A stretch of DNA of 64,000 nt from Ancistrus triradiatus (GCA_025084515.1 JAJAGP010000435.1:1-64000), one strand, 5' to 3'; numbered from the stretch's first letter, positions 11,346 through 22,715 are shown. A program made the numbers and translations. The notes: a model not told the origin generated them from the sequence alone.

Positions 11346-13314
11346 TGGCTTCAATAGATCGCCCTCTATTGGCCTTGTTTTGTTTGTTTGTTTCGCTGAA
11401 GAGTTTTCTTCTTGGACTCCCAGCCACGACCGACTTGTAGTCGAGACATTGCCAGATCTTAATACAGAGTAAACACGTGGAATTTGGTAGGAACCAAGAC
11501 ATTACAGTCTAGAGCCTTACAGCATGAAACTTTACTCAAGCCATAATCTGATCCTCACAAACCGCTTTGTCCCCCGATGTCCGCTTCAGTCTATGCAAGA
11601 AACCCGAACTGAGATCACTTAGTGCACTATACGCTCAACAGAGCGCCATTTCGGATTCAGCCAAATAAGATATAGAGGTAATACTCTGAATGCAACGTAG
11701 AGCAAAGAGAGAGAGGGATTTACTCAAATATTAGAATGAAGTAGTGTGCAATCCAAAAGCTTAATATAGGATTTCATGAAAGATACCCACTTTGAATAAT
11801 TTACCATTTATTCAACAAGCAACTAATTTCCAAAAGCTCAATTTCATCTGATTCTCTCACGACATCCCTTTGATCTTTGTGCTGAGGAATAAGGTCAAGC
11901 AAGCATGGTTAACTCGCTGTGCCACCTGAACGCCCAGGAAACTTTTGTTTATATTCTGGCATTTAAGTTAGTTAAGGCAACAGAAATATCCCTCTTTAAC
12001 GACTAGCCAATTTAGAGATGTGCTTTTTTTAATTTCGTCCCACTTTTTAACACTTAAACATGCATTTCATGGCCAGCACATTGTGGTACCTTTTGGGACC
12101 TTTTCCTAGATAATCACGGGCCACTTGAATGGGGCGGCAGTCCCATCCCTGTCTCTCTCAACACTGGCAAATAGTTTAGGATTTCGTATTAGGATTGCAC
12201 TGAGCTCCCCTAGAGTTGACTTTTTAAGACAGGTTTCTAATTATTCATCTGTACCCATACCCATACAAGCCAGGGGATGAAATTTGCTTCTTTAGAAAAA
12301 ATGGTGCCAAGATAAATGACAGGTACAACAATGAATACAATAAGGTTGACCACGAACACAAAGTACGATCAAACACAAACCTAAAGGTGAAACGTTACGT
12401 ATATTAGAGGATATCCTCTCTCACACACCCATACTACTGTACCTTAAGTTCATCTAATTTCCTCCGTGACAGAGCGTTGCATTCTCGTTTCCGTAATAAT
12501 ACAATTCCAAATCCCCAAAGTTGAATGGTGAGCATGTGGAGCACTTCACAACCTGAGATGAGACGTGACCGAGCTCATTTTAGCTGGATATTAATGAAGC
12601 AGGCTAATTAGTGAGGCTGGAACCTCCTACAGATCAGATCCTCACTTTAATCCCTAAATCCTGCTCTGAGTGCGCTCTGTGGAGCCGAACTTCCTCGAGG
12701 ATATCTGTTGCGTTTAACGCCGGGATGCACAATCAAGTTTATTATTTAATTCTTGTGCCGATCTAGGGACTGGGGATGGACGTATTAATTGCTTTCTTAA
12801 AAAACTGTTTTAAAAGCTTATTAAACCCTTTTAAGGGGTCTTGGAGGCTCTGCTGTGATCCCCGTGTCCTCCAGGGTTGGGTAGAGGTCGCTGTTGAGGA
12901 GCAGGCGCTTTAACACTGAAGCGTGAACACCTAGGGTTAAATATGAGTTCGTAATTCCTTGCGTTAGTCCAGGTGTGTCAGGATGCAAAATGCAACTAGG
13001 GTTCTTAAAAAGGCAGGACAGGTTAAATCAGAGTTCAGTTCCTTGTTGCACGTTTACAAAGGGCGATATAATGGAGTCATGTGACCGTGAATAACCCGTG
13101 TTGTCTCTAAGAAGTGCCTTGTTCCTGCTTTTTTGTTCTGGTTTTCATGTTGTCGTGATTTATTATAAAATTAAATCTGTGTCAGCGATAGGGTCCGAGT
13201 CTTTCCACCGGACGGTGCAGTGCCCTGTGTCGCAAAAACGGACGAATCACAAGCTGTTTAGGCACCCTGATTTTCTTTCTGATTTCTGGTGGTCTGGATC
13301 TTACTTTTAATTCA
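11346..13314. other. unique sequence, no gene seen
   Basis: Moderately AT-rich with no recognisable repeat or gene. Bases 12540-12860 (GAGCTCATTTTAGCTGG, TTAATGAAGCAGGCTAATTAG) look like possible conserved non-coding DNA by motif content only. Confidence 0.35.
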
Positions 13315-13390
13315 ATGATTCGAACCCAGGTCCTGTGGAATCTAGCACTTGGCTCTTAAAAGCGAGGCACCGGTGCCACATCCTGGCCTT
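13315..13390 (-). repeat. tRNA-like SINE head remnant
   Basis: GATTCGAACCC at 13319-13329 is an inverted tRNA-type B box, and GGCACCGGTGCCACATCC follows where the A-box side should be. It lacks a body and tail. Confidence 0.4.
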
Positions 13391-14604
13391 TGTAGGGTAT
13401 AATGTAACGATTTTAAGCCCTGAACGATAAGGGAGCATTATTTCAGAGCTGCCATTCTGTGCTGCATGGTCTGGTGGAAAACCCAAACGTAGTGCGTCCC
13501 CAGAAGGTCCGGGGTTCCTGATCGTTGCTTGGACTTCCGGCCAGCATAAATGCTACTAGGTCCAGTCTCTTCGTAGTTTCCGTCTCTGCATGTCACTCAG
13601 CATCCGATCGGTCCGTGTATCCAGGATTAACGTCATGTCCGATGGTTTTTGAGTATTTTAGCGTAGCTGCATGCGTTTCCTTGACCGCCGACCCCTCCGT
13701 GACCGTCCACACCAGTCGTGAAATGCACATTCCACAAGCACAGCTTCGCCCGAAAGACTTTCTCCGTTCTCTGTACTTTCCCTTCGTGCAATAAGGATAA
13801 GAGCGTAAGCGATTATGCACTGGATGATGTACGACGTGTAATTCTGCTTAATTTATCGGAGAGCCCGAGGCTCTTCAGGCTTGTGCAGACAGAAGCTCTC
13901 TGTGCCGGTCTGTCCTACTGAAATAAAGACAGAATCAAAATGTTCGACTTCTGTCTTCTGTGGGGTTGGGGGTGGGACTTGATCAGGTTCTGGTATCCAT
14001 TATAGTCAGGTTGTTACAGTTTGGCATGTTCTCACCTTGTATAACATATAAGATAAAAGATGAGACAGCTTCATCCAGCATACAGTTGAGTCCAAAACTA
14101 GCTAGCCAAAAGTATCTGGACACTGAAAATCTGAGGAATTCTCTCTCCTGACAAGCTCTCTGCTCGACTGTGGAACATGACTGTGAGGAGGGACGCCGGC
14201 ATTGGACAGGAAGCCCTAGAACACAGCAGGAAATCGTCTGTAGTTGGTAAAGCTGATTTAAAAGTATCTGAGTGTAAAATAAACTTAAAGCTGTTGACAT
14301 GTTGATTGGTTCCAGGTGTCGCTCTGCATCTTCATCCTGCTGCTTCTACTGTATTAGGTTCTGCTCTTTAAACCTGAACAGTATCATATATTTATCTCTC
14401 TGTGTTTGGTATTAATACTCAGTATGGATTGAAATATGAACTTTAAAAAGTCAATCAATATGAAACGCGTTTTAAAACTAATAATGTGGACTATTTTTGT
14501 CAGGGAACCAGAAGCTCTCCTGAGTAAAATCTTTCTAGCTGTACAATAAGATGAAGGAAAAATATATATATTTAGTCGAGGGTGGAAACACACAAGTGCT
14601 CACG
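13391..14604. other. unique sequence with a Tc1-type terminal motif
   Basis: No gene is seen. CCAAAAGTATCTGGACACTG at 14106-14125 matches the consensus left end of fish Tc1-derived MITEs; see the entry at 14105-15604. Confidence 0.4.
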
Positions 14605-15604
14605 TGGTCTGGGGTAGTAAAATTAACTTTTTTTCTTTGCTGTGTACTGTACTTTTGAGTCGTTCTATGTACTGCTTCCTTTTAACTGATTGCCTTGGTT
14701 TCCTGTACCTTATTTTTATTTTACTTAATATTGGTCTTTCTTTTTATTTCTATTTATTGTATTTTTTCTTATTTTACATTACGGTCTAACCTACTGTGTT
14801 TTCTTTTTCATTTCTATGACGGTCATTGTTTTTATTTTTTATTTTTATTAACTGGTTATTTTATGTTACTGTTTTAATATTTATTTCTTGATATCAACTA
14901 TACTTAAAATTTTTTATTTTATAATAGTCTTTTTTTTTTTTTTTTTTTTTTTTTTAAGTCTTCCTTGCTGACCTATACTCTCATTTCCATTTTATATTGT
15001 TGTCTTCCTTTTTATTTTACTTAATTTCATATTTTGTTTTATCTGCTTCACTTCTTTTACGCAATTATCTTAATATTTTATTTTTGTATTAACTGATTTT
15101 TTATGTTGCTGACTTTTTTTTATGTTGCTGTCTTTATATTTTTCTTTTTTTATTTACTGTAAATTATTATTATTTTTTTTTATTGCTTATTAATGTTTTT
15201 CTTGCTATCTGTCTTTTCTGATTTTACTTTTGTTTTGCATTTTTGTAGTTTTGTTTCAATTCAGTGGTTCTGTTTTTGGAAAAAAATTGCATTTATATTA
15301 GGCTTTTGAGCTTTTTTAATGTTATACATTTAATTACTTATAACAAATATATATTTACTACTATAATTCTTTTAACTTTCTTCTTGCCAGTTTTACTGCT
15401 TTATTTTATGATTTATTGTAATTATATTAAAATTAATTTAACTATTATTATGTCCCCACTGGTTCCAGCTCCAGTTCGAGGCATGGCAGATGATAGATTT
15501 GAACTGAAAAGTGAGGCCGAGCATGTAGATGTTATATGTAAACCTGAAATACTGTATGTAAATCCACTAATTACGCCTGGTGTCCGAATACTTTTGGTCG
15601 TGTA
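14105..15604. mobile_element. possible 1.5-kb Tc1-type non-autonomous element carrying T-rich DNA
   Basis: Inverted terminal-like motifs CCAAAAGTATCTGGACAC (14106) and GTGTCCGAATACTTTTGG (ending near 15597) face each other around the T-rich repeat copy 1. Clean TA duplications and outer terminal bases are not seen, so two unrelated half-elements are an alternative. Confidence 0.25.
14615..15455 (+). repeat. T-rich dispersed repeat, copy 1
   Basis: Over 80% A+T and strongly T-biased on this strand, with recurring TTTTATATTGCTGTC-like and TTATGTTGCTGTC units. A pure T run lies at about 14931-14957. The 3' module (GTTTTGCATTTTTGTA, then AGGCTTTTGAGCTTTTTTAA and AACAAATATAT) is shared in order with copies at 17345 and 18250. 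No protein: apparent frames are Phe/Leu/Ile runs from T richness. Confidence 0.8.
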
Positions 15605-16289
15605 TCACACAGGCCTGCATGATCGAGGGTCAAATCAGAGCTTCAGTCTGTTACTATATGCTGACAGAGCTCTGTGTCTCTGTTCTCTCTGGTGTTTTTC
15701 CACTCCGAAGGTTTCAGGAGAACAAGCTGAGCTCTGGTGAGGCTCTGTCAGCGTGAGTCCTCCTGCTCGCCCAAGTCCTCGGCCAAAACAATTCATCCAG
15801 ATCGTTCCAAGCTGGTTGTATGCGGGGGGGACATTGACACCTTTCTCTGTGCTCGCTGTTACCGGTTTGTGCCAGAAACAGATGGCATTTTGTTAGCAGG
15901 AGTGAAACAGGTTGGAAAAAGAAAAGTTATTTCAGTTCTGCACTGCAGATTTAAACTGCTGCGACTGTTCGATCCTAGGACAGAATCCTAATGTCGAATT
16001 CGATCCTGCCGCGTGAGGCAGGGCTTCTGGAATAGCAGGTAGGTGGGTAAAAACGTGGACGCTGGCTTTGGAAAGACTGCCATGACTAAAATATTTTTTG
16101 TTTTTGGACAAATATAAAAGCTGCCCCCGTTAGGAGTCACCACAGGGTTACACCGGGTGCCGTTCCTGCTTTCGTCTTTGGGTTTGGGCCTGGCTCTGGA
16201 AAAATGGGCAAAGACTGGCATATATTGTGTTTTGGGCGCTGCTATGCTGATCAACCAGCAAGTGGCATTGACCAGTATGGAACTCGGTC
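15605..16289. other. unique sequence, no gene seen
   Basis: Mixed composition; short open frames without domains. Nothing else can be supported. Confidence 0.35.
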
Positions 16290-16535
16290 TTGGTCCTTGC
16301 TCGGCTTTTAGCTCACATTCTCACTGGGACTCTTTAGAGAGACCAATTGACCCAACACAAGTCTTTGGGATGTGAGAGGACCCCGGAGTTCCTGGAGACA
16401 ACCCACATGCAAACTCCTCACAGGCCGAGGACTGGGAATCGAACCAGGATCTCCGGAGCTGTGAGTTGACTCTTAGCTCAGCTTTGCTTGGCGTGTGTGT
16501 GTGCCCTATGATGGACTGGTGCCCAGGTGCTTTAA
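16290..16535 (-). repeat. dispersed fish tRNA-related repeat
   Basis: Read on the minus strand, it has a tRNA-like head (inverted B box GAATCGAACCAGGATC at 16437-16452), then the usual body with ACATGCAAACTCCTCACA and GAGAGACCAATTGACCC-ACA. CCTATGATGGACTGGTGCCC follows at 16505. Several more partial copies of this family are in the window. Confidence 0.6.
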
Positions 16536-16599
16536 TGAGACCCGAAGTAAACAGAGGTTGCTTTTACCCAATTTGGCCCTGTTGTTAAATCTTCGAGAT

Positions 16600-16880
16600 C
16601 TTTCCTCACACTTACGGGCTCCCCCATAACGGGCAGCGCCAGCACTTTCCAGACTTAACAAGCCCATACACAGATCAAGCAGCAGTCATTAGAGCGACTG
16701 CAGTGGCTGCTTTATGCCTCTTTCGGAGAGCGACACCCCTGAGGAGGGCTTCATTTGTGCCATCCTGTCCTCCCTCCCAATTAAAGTGTGCTATCGATCG
16801 TGCCACGGCTCGCCGTCCGCCACACTAACTCTTAACGCCTGCTCCGCTCCCAGCTCTGTCTCTCTCTAGATGGAGATATC
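16600..16880. promoter_or_regulatory. candidate conserved non-coding element
   Basis: A repeat-free block of balanced composition (GGGCTCCCCCATAACGGGCA, CAATTAAAGTGTGCTATCGA) sits between two repeats. The look is that of vertebrate conserved non-coding DNA. No alignment supports it; treat it as a pointer. Confidence 0.2.
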
Positions 16881-17089
16881 TTAGTGTTGCTGGTGCTTGC
16901 GTTGATAGAGTGAGTTTATCTCCTGTCTGTGACAGATCCGATCTACGGAGCCGGAAGTATGTGGACGCCTGAACGGCATCGGACTCTGCAGCTCAGTCCA
17001 CAACAACTGCATTAACGTGGCTGCTATAAAAATCAAAACGGCATCCATCTAACTTACCGCACCTTAACGCAAGAGGAGGATAAAGCACA

Positions 17090-17215
17090 GGCACATACAT
17101 GCCCTGGATGGATGCCAGTCCATCACAAGCTGGTACTCAAACCCAGGTTACCATGGTGGTGGTCTAGCTATTAAACCGCTGTGCCATCTGAGCGACACAG
17201 CTTCTTATGAATGAC
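17090..17215 (-). repeat. tRNA-related dispersed repeat, short copy
   Basis: TGGATGCCAGTCCATCACAAG, then an inverted B box (ACTCAAACCCAGG) and AAACCGCTGTGCCATCTGAG, the same order of blocks as in other fish copies of this family. The body is mostly missing. Confidence 0.5.
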
Positions 17216-17344
17216 ATTTTTTCCACTTCAAGTTTTAACCCTTTTTTTTTCTAATCAGGGGATGATCCTCCATCCTGCCTTCTCCCTCAGGCACAGCCAA
17301 TTGCTGTGCATGTAAAACTTGACTCGAACTATTATACTACTGCA

Positions 17345-17735
17345 CCATCCACTATTTTCTTTTAGTATTGACTGTACATTATTTTATACTTCTAAAACAT
17401 TTTCTTGCAATCTACAATACTTTATATTTTCTGTTTTCATTTATTTTATTTTTTATTAAATGTAAAAGATTTTTTTCATTATATATTGTTGTGTTTATAT
17501 GTTTTGCTATATGCTTTATTTTCTGATATTATTTTAGTTTTGCATTTTTGTACTTTTTAAAAATTACTACATTTTATATTACATTCTGTTAAGGCTTCCG
17601 AGCTTTTTTAAAAGTTATATATTTAAGTCATTATATCGAATATATTTTATAATATATTTACTAATATAATTCGTTTTTTTACTGCCTTATTTTATGGTTT
17701 AATGTAATTAAATTTCAATTAATTTAAAGATATCA
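17345..17735 (+). repeat. T-rich dispersed repeat, copy 2 (3' half)
   Basis: Shares with copy 1 the ordered blocks TTGCATTTTTGTACTTTT, GGCTTCCGAGCTTTTTTAAA, ATATATTTA and TTTACTGCCTTATTTTATGG. The T-rich 5' half is short. Confidence 0.75.
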
Positions 17736-18249
17736 TCGCGTTTCACTTTGTTGCCAAGTCTTACTTAAAAATGTAAATATTGAGATTAGTAGTAGCTGTG
17801 GGAGCAAGTTACACAATTTCTACGCATTTTAATGCATGTATTTGAAAATTTTTTAAATATAAGTTGAAATGGTGCCAAACCATTTGACATTTGTCTGCGT
17901 GGTTTATAACCGAGTCGTTATTAGACGTCCTCTAATGACCGTGAGGTTGTGCGGCGTTGCCATCCAGCTCTGCCCTCTGCGGTTCATCCTGGATCCTCCA
18001 TCTATTCCCCGATTCTAAAATAAGCGTCCACTCGATTCTTTCAGTCACGTCCCAGCCGTCCGTGGTTGGCCTCCATGGTTGCTTAGCAACAGCACACAAC
18101 ACTTGGCAGCCCTGGCCTTTGTGTTTTGAATTCACCATGTGTTTGTGGGTCTGTCCGTGTCCAGGGCCTCAAAGCGGGCATTTTCTCTGTATTAATGATC
18201 GCCGTTTCACACACTCGTGTTTACATAATGTGATCATGCTGTAAGTTTT
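17736..18249. other. unique sequence holding an X-box
   Basis: Repeat-free between two T-rich repeats and less AT-rich than them. It holds the X-box at 18078-18090. The 95-codon frame at 17957-18244 has no recognisable domain. Confidence 0.4.
18078..18090. promoter_or_regulatory. RFX-type X-box motif
   Basis: GTTGCTTAGCAAC is two exactly complementary half-sites (GTTGCT / AGCAAC) with a 1-bp spacer. RFX factors, which drive many cilium genes, bind such imperfect palindromes. The match is by motif only. Confidence 0.5.
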
Positions 18250-18363
18250 GGCCCCTCTGGTTTCTTGGTTGTATTGTCGTTTTTGTAATTCTGTAATTGA
18301 TCCTTATTCTTAATGCAAAAAAAATCATATGTTTTTGTACTTTTGCTATTGCTGTCTTTCTTT

Positions 18364-18394
<31 letters not shown>

Positions 18395-19450
18395 TATATA
18401 TATATTTTTTTTTTTCTTAATTTAAATTGATGTCATTTTTTGCTATCTACTGTTTTAATTTTTCTTTTATGTAACTGTCATTTTTTTTGTTAACTGGATT
18501 TGCTATTTTACGTTACTGTTTTAATATTTATTTATTTTTTGATTTTATATTGCTGTCTTTTTTTTTTTTCTTTATATTTGCCGGATTTATTTTATTTTAT
18601 TTTTTTCGCATGTTCTTCCCCAACTTGTACTTTATTATTTCATTTTATATTTCCGTCTTTCTTTTTATTTGACTTAATTTTATATTAGGATATTTTATAT
18701 CTGCAATGCTTATATATTTTATATTTTTCTTTGTGGAAGTGTTTTTTTTCTTTCATCTTGCTGTCTTAATATTTTTTTTGCTATCTACTCTTTCTGATTT
18801 GATTTTGTTTTGCATTTTTGTACTTTTCTTTCAGTCTATTTCCTTACTTTTCTGTACCATATTTTTATTTTATTTTATATTGTTTTCTTTATTTCTACGT
18901 TTTGTATTTTTTCTTAATTTAATCTACTGTATTTTTTTCTTTTATATTGATGTCATAATTTTTTTTGTTGTTAAATGGATTAATTTGAAGTTACTGTTTT
19001 AAAAAATGTTTTTTTTATATTTGCCTTTATTTTATTTTGTTTTATATTACTTTTTTTTTTTTATCTTCCTTGCTGACCTCTACTTAATTTATCTACTTTA
19101 TTTTATTTTACATTGATGTCTTTGTTTTTCTTTTTTATGAACTGTACATTTAGGTTTTTTAATAGTATTGTTGGGATATTTTTCTTGCAATCTACTATAT
19201 TTATATTTTATATTACTGTCTTTATATTTTCCTTGTGTTAAGTGTAAATTATTTCTTTAAATTTTATCCTGCTGTCTTAATATTTTTCTTGCTATCTGCT
19301 TGGCTTTGATTTTATTCTGTTTGGCATTTTTGTACTTTTGTTTCAAACAGATGGTTTTTATTTAATAATTACATTTACATTTCATACTCTTTAGGCTTTT
19401 GAACTTTTCAAAGTTAAATATTTAATTAATTTTAACTAACATATTTCACA
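18250..19450 (+). repeat. T-rich dispersed repeat, copy 3 (longest)
   Basis: About 1.2 kb of T-biased sequence built from irregular repeats of TTTTATATTGCTGTC, TTTTTTCTTGCTATCTAC and TTAACTGGATT-like blocks. It ends with the shared 3' module (CTTTAGGCTTTTGAACTTTT, TTAAATATTTAATTAA). Bases 18806-19015 match 30430-30600 closely, including AAATGGATTAATTTGAAGTT. Confidence 0.8.
18363..18405. repeat. (TTTA)n running into (TA)n
   Basis: A simple tetranucleotide run of about eight TTTA units then TATATA, inside T-rich copy 3. Confidence 0.95.
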
Positions 19451-19507
19451 TATTCACAGTTTCCAGCAGCTGGGCACTTAGCCTCATGCCACAGGGTTTG
19501 GGCCATG

Positions 19508-19514
19508 AACACAC

Positions 19515-19549
<35 letters not shown>

Positions 19550-19560
19550 CACACACACAC
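19508..19560. repeat. (CA)n microsatellite
   Basis: About 25 CA units with two interruptions (AACAC). Confidence 0.95.
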
Positions 19561-20421
19561 CTAAAATTACGGGGGTGTAAAAGTTAATTTTTAATCATGG
19601 ATGCTGAGCAGACCTATAGTGCACACACGGTTTATAGCAATTCACTAACATTTCCCTTAAATGCTCCCGCGACTTTCCAAAAGAGTGAGAGCCATTTTTC
19701 TTTTGTTTTCCCTCACATACACAAAGGTTGCTGTGTCCCTACGACAGACTGGGGCAAGCTGTACCACCCCCACACCAGCTGTGCCCCTCTAAATGCGGTT
19801 ATTTGTTCATTTGGTATTGTTATTATGTTGTGTTGTTATTATTATATTAATTATTAGGAGCTTGGGTGGTGCAGTGGCAATTCAGGGTATCGCCTCCAGG
19901 GCACGAATTGCCTGGACTGACGTCCCGTTCAAGGGCACGCTTATATGCCAGGTTTGTTGGATGGCCCTGACCAGGGATAAGCAGGGGTGAACGTGGAGAA
20001 AAACAAAGATTGTAAATGAAAAAAATGATTATTTCCATAGTTTTTTTTTTTTTACAGGTCTTATAAATAAAACAGTCCATCCATTTTAACTGAATACTTT
20101 CACGCCTGACTGAAATGATGATGATACCCTTTCACAGAAGAATTCCTCTCTTCTGTATCCATTGATCGTCTCTCCTCTGATATACGGCTGAGTTTGTCTT
20201 CTATACACAACACGCATCCTAATCATCGATCATTTCTTTTCTCTTTCCTGGGGGAAGGTTGCAGCACTTTAATCAAGCACTGCTTTGTCTTTTAAGCAAA
20301 TGGCTGATATTGCGATCCCTACAAATAAAGCTAACGGCGCATCAATCTCCATACCTCCCAGCTTTTATAGAAGACCCACTGAACTCCGGGGGGTGAGAGC
20401 TTTTATGTTAGAGGAGGGCTG
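19561..20421. other. unique sequence with a possible tRNA-like fragment
   Basis: Bases 19859-19990 (GCTTGGGTGGTGCAGTGGC, then GACCAGGGATAAGCAGG) resemble the start and end of the tRNA-related dispersed repeat in plus orientation, strongly diverged. The rest shows nothing recognisable. Confidence 0.35.
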
Positions 20422-20444
20422 AAAAAAAAATTGGACTAGGAGGT
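20422..20444 (+). repeat. 23-bp direct repeat, left copy
   Basis: Nine A residues followed by TTGGACTAGGAGGT. It recurs with one mismatch at 21261-21283, on either side of a Tc1 coding fragment. Confidence 0.85.
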
Positions 20445-21260
20445 TACCCCCAGGGTAACTTCTAAGCAACTGGCCTAAAGGCCTCTCTCACATTGGCTAA
20501 TTTTCATGTTTCATGAGTCCACCCATCAGGAAGAACCTGAGACACAACAATGGTGTGCATGGCAGGGTTGCAAGGAGAAAGCCATTGCTCTCCCCAAAGA
20601 AAACATGCTGCTTGGCTGCAGTTTGCTAAAAAAGCTCACGTGGGCGAGCCAGAAGGTGGCTTGGGGTCTTGCGTGTTTTGCGAAAGCACGGGGGGGCATA
20701 GCGCAGAGTGAGGCTATTGGAAGAATGGTTTTGTGGATGGATGAGACCCAACATAGAACTTTGTTTTGTTTAAAAGAAAAGTGTTTACGTTTGGAGAAAG
20801 GAAAACAACTGCATGTCCAGCATAAGAACCTTATCCCATCTGTGAAACATGGTGTGGGTAGTATCATGGTTATGGGCCTGTTTGTTTTGCTGCATCTGTG
20901 GCCAGGCGGCTTGCCCATCATTGATGGAACAATGGATTCTGAATGATATAAGAGAATTCTAAAGGAAAATGTCAGGACATCTGTCCATGAACTGAATCTC
21001 AGGAGATGGTGGGGGCCAGGCAGCAAAGGACAACGACCCTAAAGCACACAAGCCGTTCTCCCAAAGAAGAATTAAAGGTCCTGTTTTGGAATGGCCAAGT
21101 CAGCCAAAGCCCTGAACCTAAAACCAATCGAAAATGTTGTGGAAGGACCTGAAGTGAGCATCTAATGTGAGGAAACCCACCAGCACATCCCAGAGCTGAA
21201 GCTGCGTTCTGTACGGAGGAAGAAAAAATGGGCTAAAATTCCTCCAAGCCGGTGTGCAGG
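20445..21260 (+). pseudogene. Tc1-like transposase fragment (family A), no terminal repeats
   Basis: It matches the coding part of the element at 23200 from the CCCCAGGGTAACTTCTAAGC block (sister about 23811) to CCAAGCCGGTGTGCAGG (sister about 24558). It therefore lacks the N-terminal DNA-binding half, the last residues and both terminal repeats. The catalytic positions survive: Asp codon 20740-20742 in WMDET, Asp codon 21029-21031 before NDPK, and Glu codon 21130-21132 (PIENV), which is Lys in the sister. Several frameshifts break the frame. A 56-bp insertion at 20657-20712, absent from the sister, splits the segment before the first Asp. No start codon or function remains. Confidence 0.88.
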
Positions 21261-21283
21261 AAAAAAAAATTGAACTAGGAGGT
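21261..21283 (+). repeat. 23-bp direct repeat, right copy
   Basis: Nine A residues then TTGAACTAGGAGGT, identical to 20422-20444 but for A instead of G at one position. It starts exactly where homology to the transposase ends. Confidence 0.85.
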
Positions 21284-21354
21284 GGAAAAATGGGGCGGGG
21301 CAATACGGGTGTGGGAATATCCCATATTGTCGATGGCCGACATAGGGAAGTTGG

Positions 21355-21437
21355 CCGTGTGTGTGTGTGTATGTGTGATGTGGTATGTGTGGTGTGTGTG
21401 TATATAATGTGTGTGTGGTGTGTATTATATATATATT

Positions 21438-21490
<53 letters not shown>
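21355..21490. repeat. (TG)n-(AT)n compound microsatellite
   Basis: Interrupted TG repeats (21357-21422) pass into an almost pure AT run to 21490. Long AT runs can extrude cruciforms and are prone to length error in assembly. Confidence 0.95.
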
Positions 21491-21494
<4 letters not shown>

Positions 21495-21539
21495 CAGTGA
21501 AACAAGAAGGCATGGGTGAGTGTCTAAACACAAAGCTTC

Positions 21540-22018
21540 GGTTTAATTGCGAGATTTAGAAAATCAACCATAAAGTCACTTTCTAACCCAACACTTTTTG
21601 CACATGTGTATTTATGAAATCGTTTTGAGTGCAAATATTATGCACAACGTGATTGAAATCAGATGAAAAAAACAATATTGCATTCTTATTTATATACGAG
21701 TACATTCCTGCTATAATATAATCTAATATCCGTGTGTGTTTATTCACTTCATAGAAAACACACGTTAATTAAATCATTCATTATCTCTGGTAGACGGAGG
21801 GGAAATTTTTTTTTGCTTTTTTCTTCAGATAAATAATCTGCGCCAGCGAGCTAGTAATAAACACGCATGTCTAAAGGACAAACCCGCTGCATTAATCAGA
21901 GATCCGCTAGTGTCTGTATGGGAACGTGATGTACATGATGGCCCTCTTGTGTTCACAATATGCAACTGCATCGCATCAGATGCACTGCAAATCTTGTTTT
22001 TGCATCGTTACACCCCTA
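21540..22018 (-). mobile_element. hAT-like DNA transposon remnant (end copy 2)
   Basis: Ends with GCATCGTTACACCCCTATT, the inverse of the end at 1372. CCCTCTTGTGTTC just inside matches CCCTCTGGTGTTT in the copy ending at 29237. The opposite end is not found, so the left limit is a guess. No frame is seen. Confidence 0.4.
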
Positions 22019-22715
22019 TTATTTAATTTAAAATAATGTAGCACATCAAACCAGGTTCAGTTAATCATTTGAATACATACTTAAGTATTTCTAAAATACA
22101 CTAGCATTAAATGAAACAAAGTGTTAAGTTGCACAAAGTATTTTAAAACTTCTCAGGTTTTTCTGTGTTCAGAACGTGAAAATGTCTATGATTTGATCAT
22201 ATTTTGTTTGGGTTTGTGTTTATGTACGTAATAAAGAATAAAGCTTCCGGTTAGAGTTCTGGCCCCTGGTTATTTAATCTCTCTTAAACATCTGCCGCTG
22301 AACACAGATAAAGCTCTGGCGGTCTGATTTAAGCGTTATCGCTCTGCCCCGAGCTGTCATAAACGCTTCCGTCCTCACTGTTACTGTCTGAACTTTAACA
22401 TTTCAACCAGGAACAGGCTGCTCGCTTTTCAAAACCATCTGGTCCAGAATGCACAGGGCCGGCGTTACGGACTGGAGGACTGAACAGCAAACTACAAACG
22501 ATCCTCTAATTCAGATAAGAACAACTAAAATGTCTTCTTTAATAAATGATTATGGTGGTGACAGTGTTACGTTGTCGTGCTGTGTGTCGTCCTTTCCTGT
22601 CTTTACCATTTGTGTTTCCCTCTAGCTCCTCTAGCTCATGGATCTGGGTTCTTACTGCCATGTCTGCTTTAATTAAAGGTTAAATAAAATGCCAGCTGCG
22701 TTAGATTGGTGGTGT
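22019..22715. other. unique AT-rich sequence, no gene seen
   Basis: No recognisable repeat or domain. Confidence 0.35.

Noticed and set aside
14604..15740. Hydrophobic open frames up to 158 codons in T-rich DNA
   Set aside because: T-rich dispersed repeat; no start context, no domain, and the same in copies at 18250.
20526..21026. 166-codon minus-strand frame
   Set aside because: It is the antisense shadow of the Tc1 transposase fragment.
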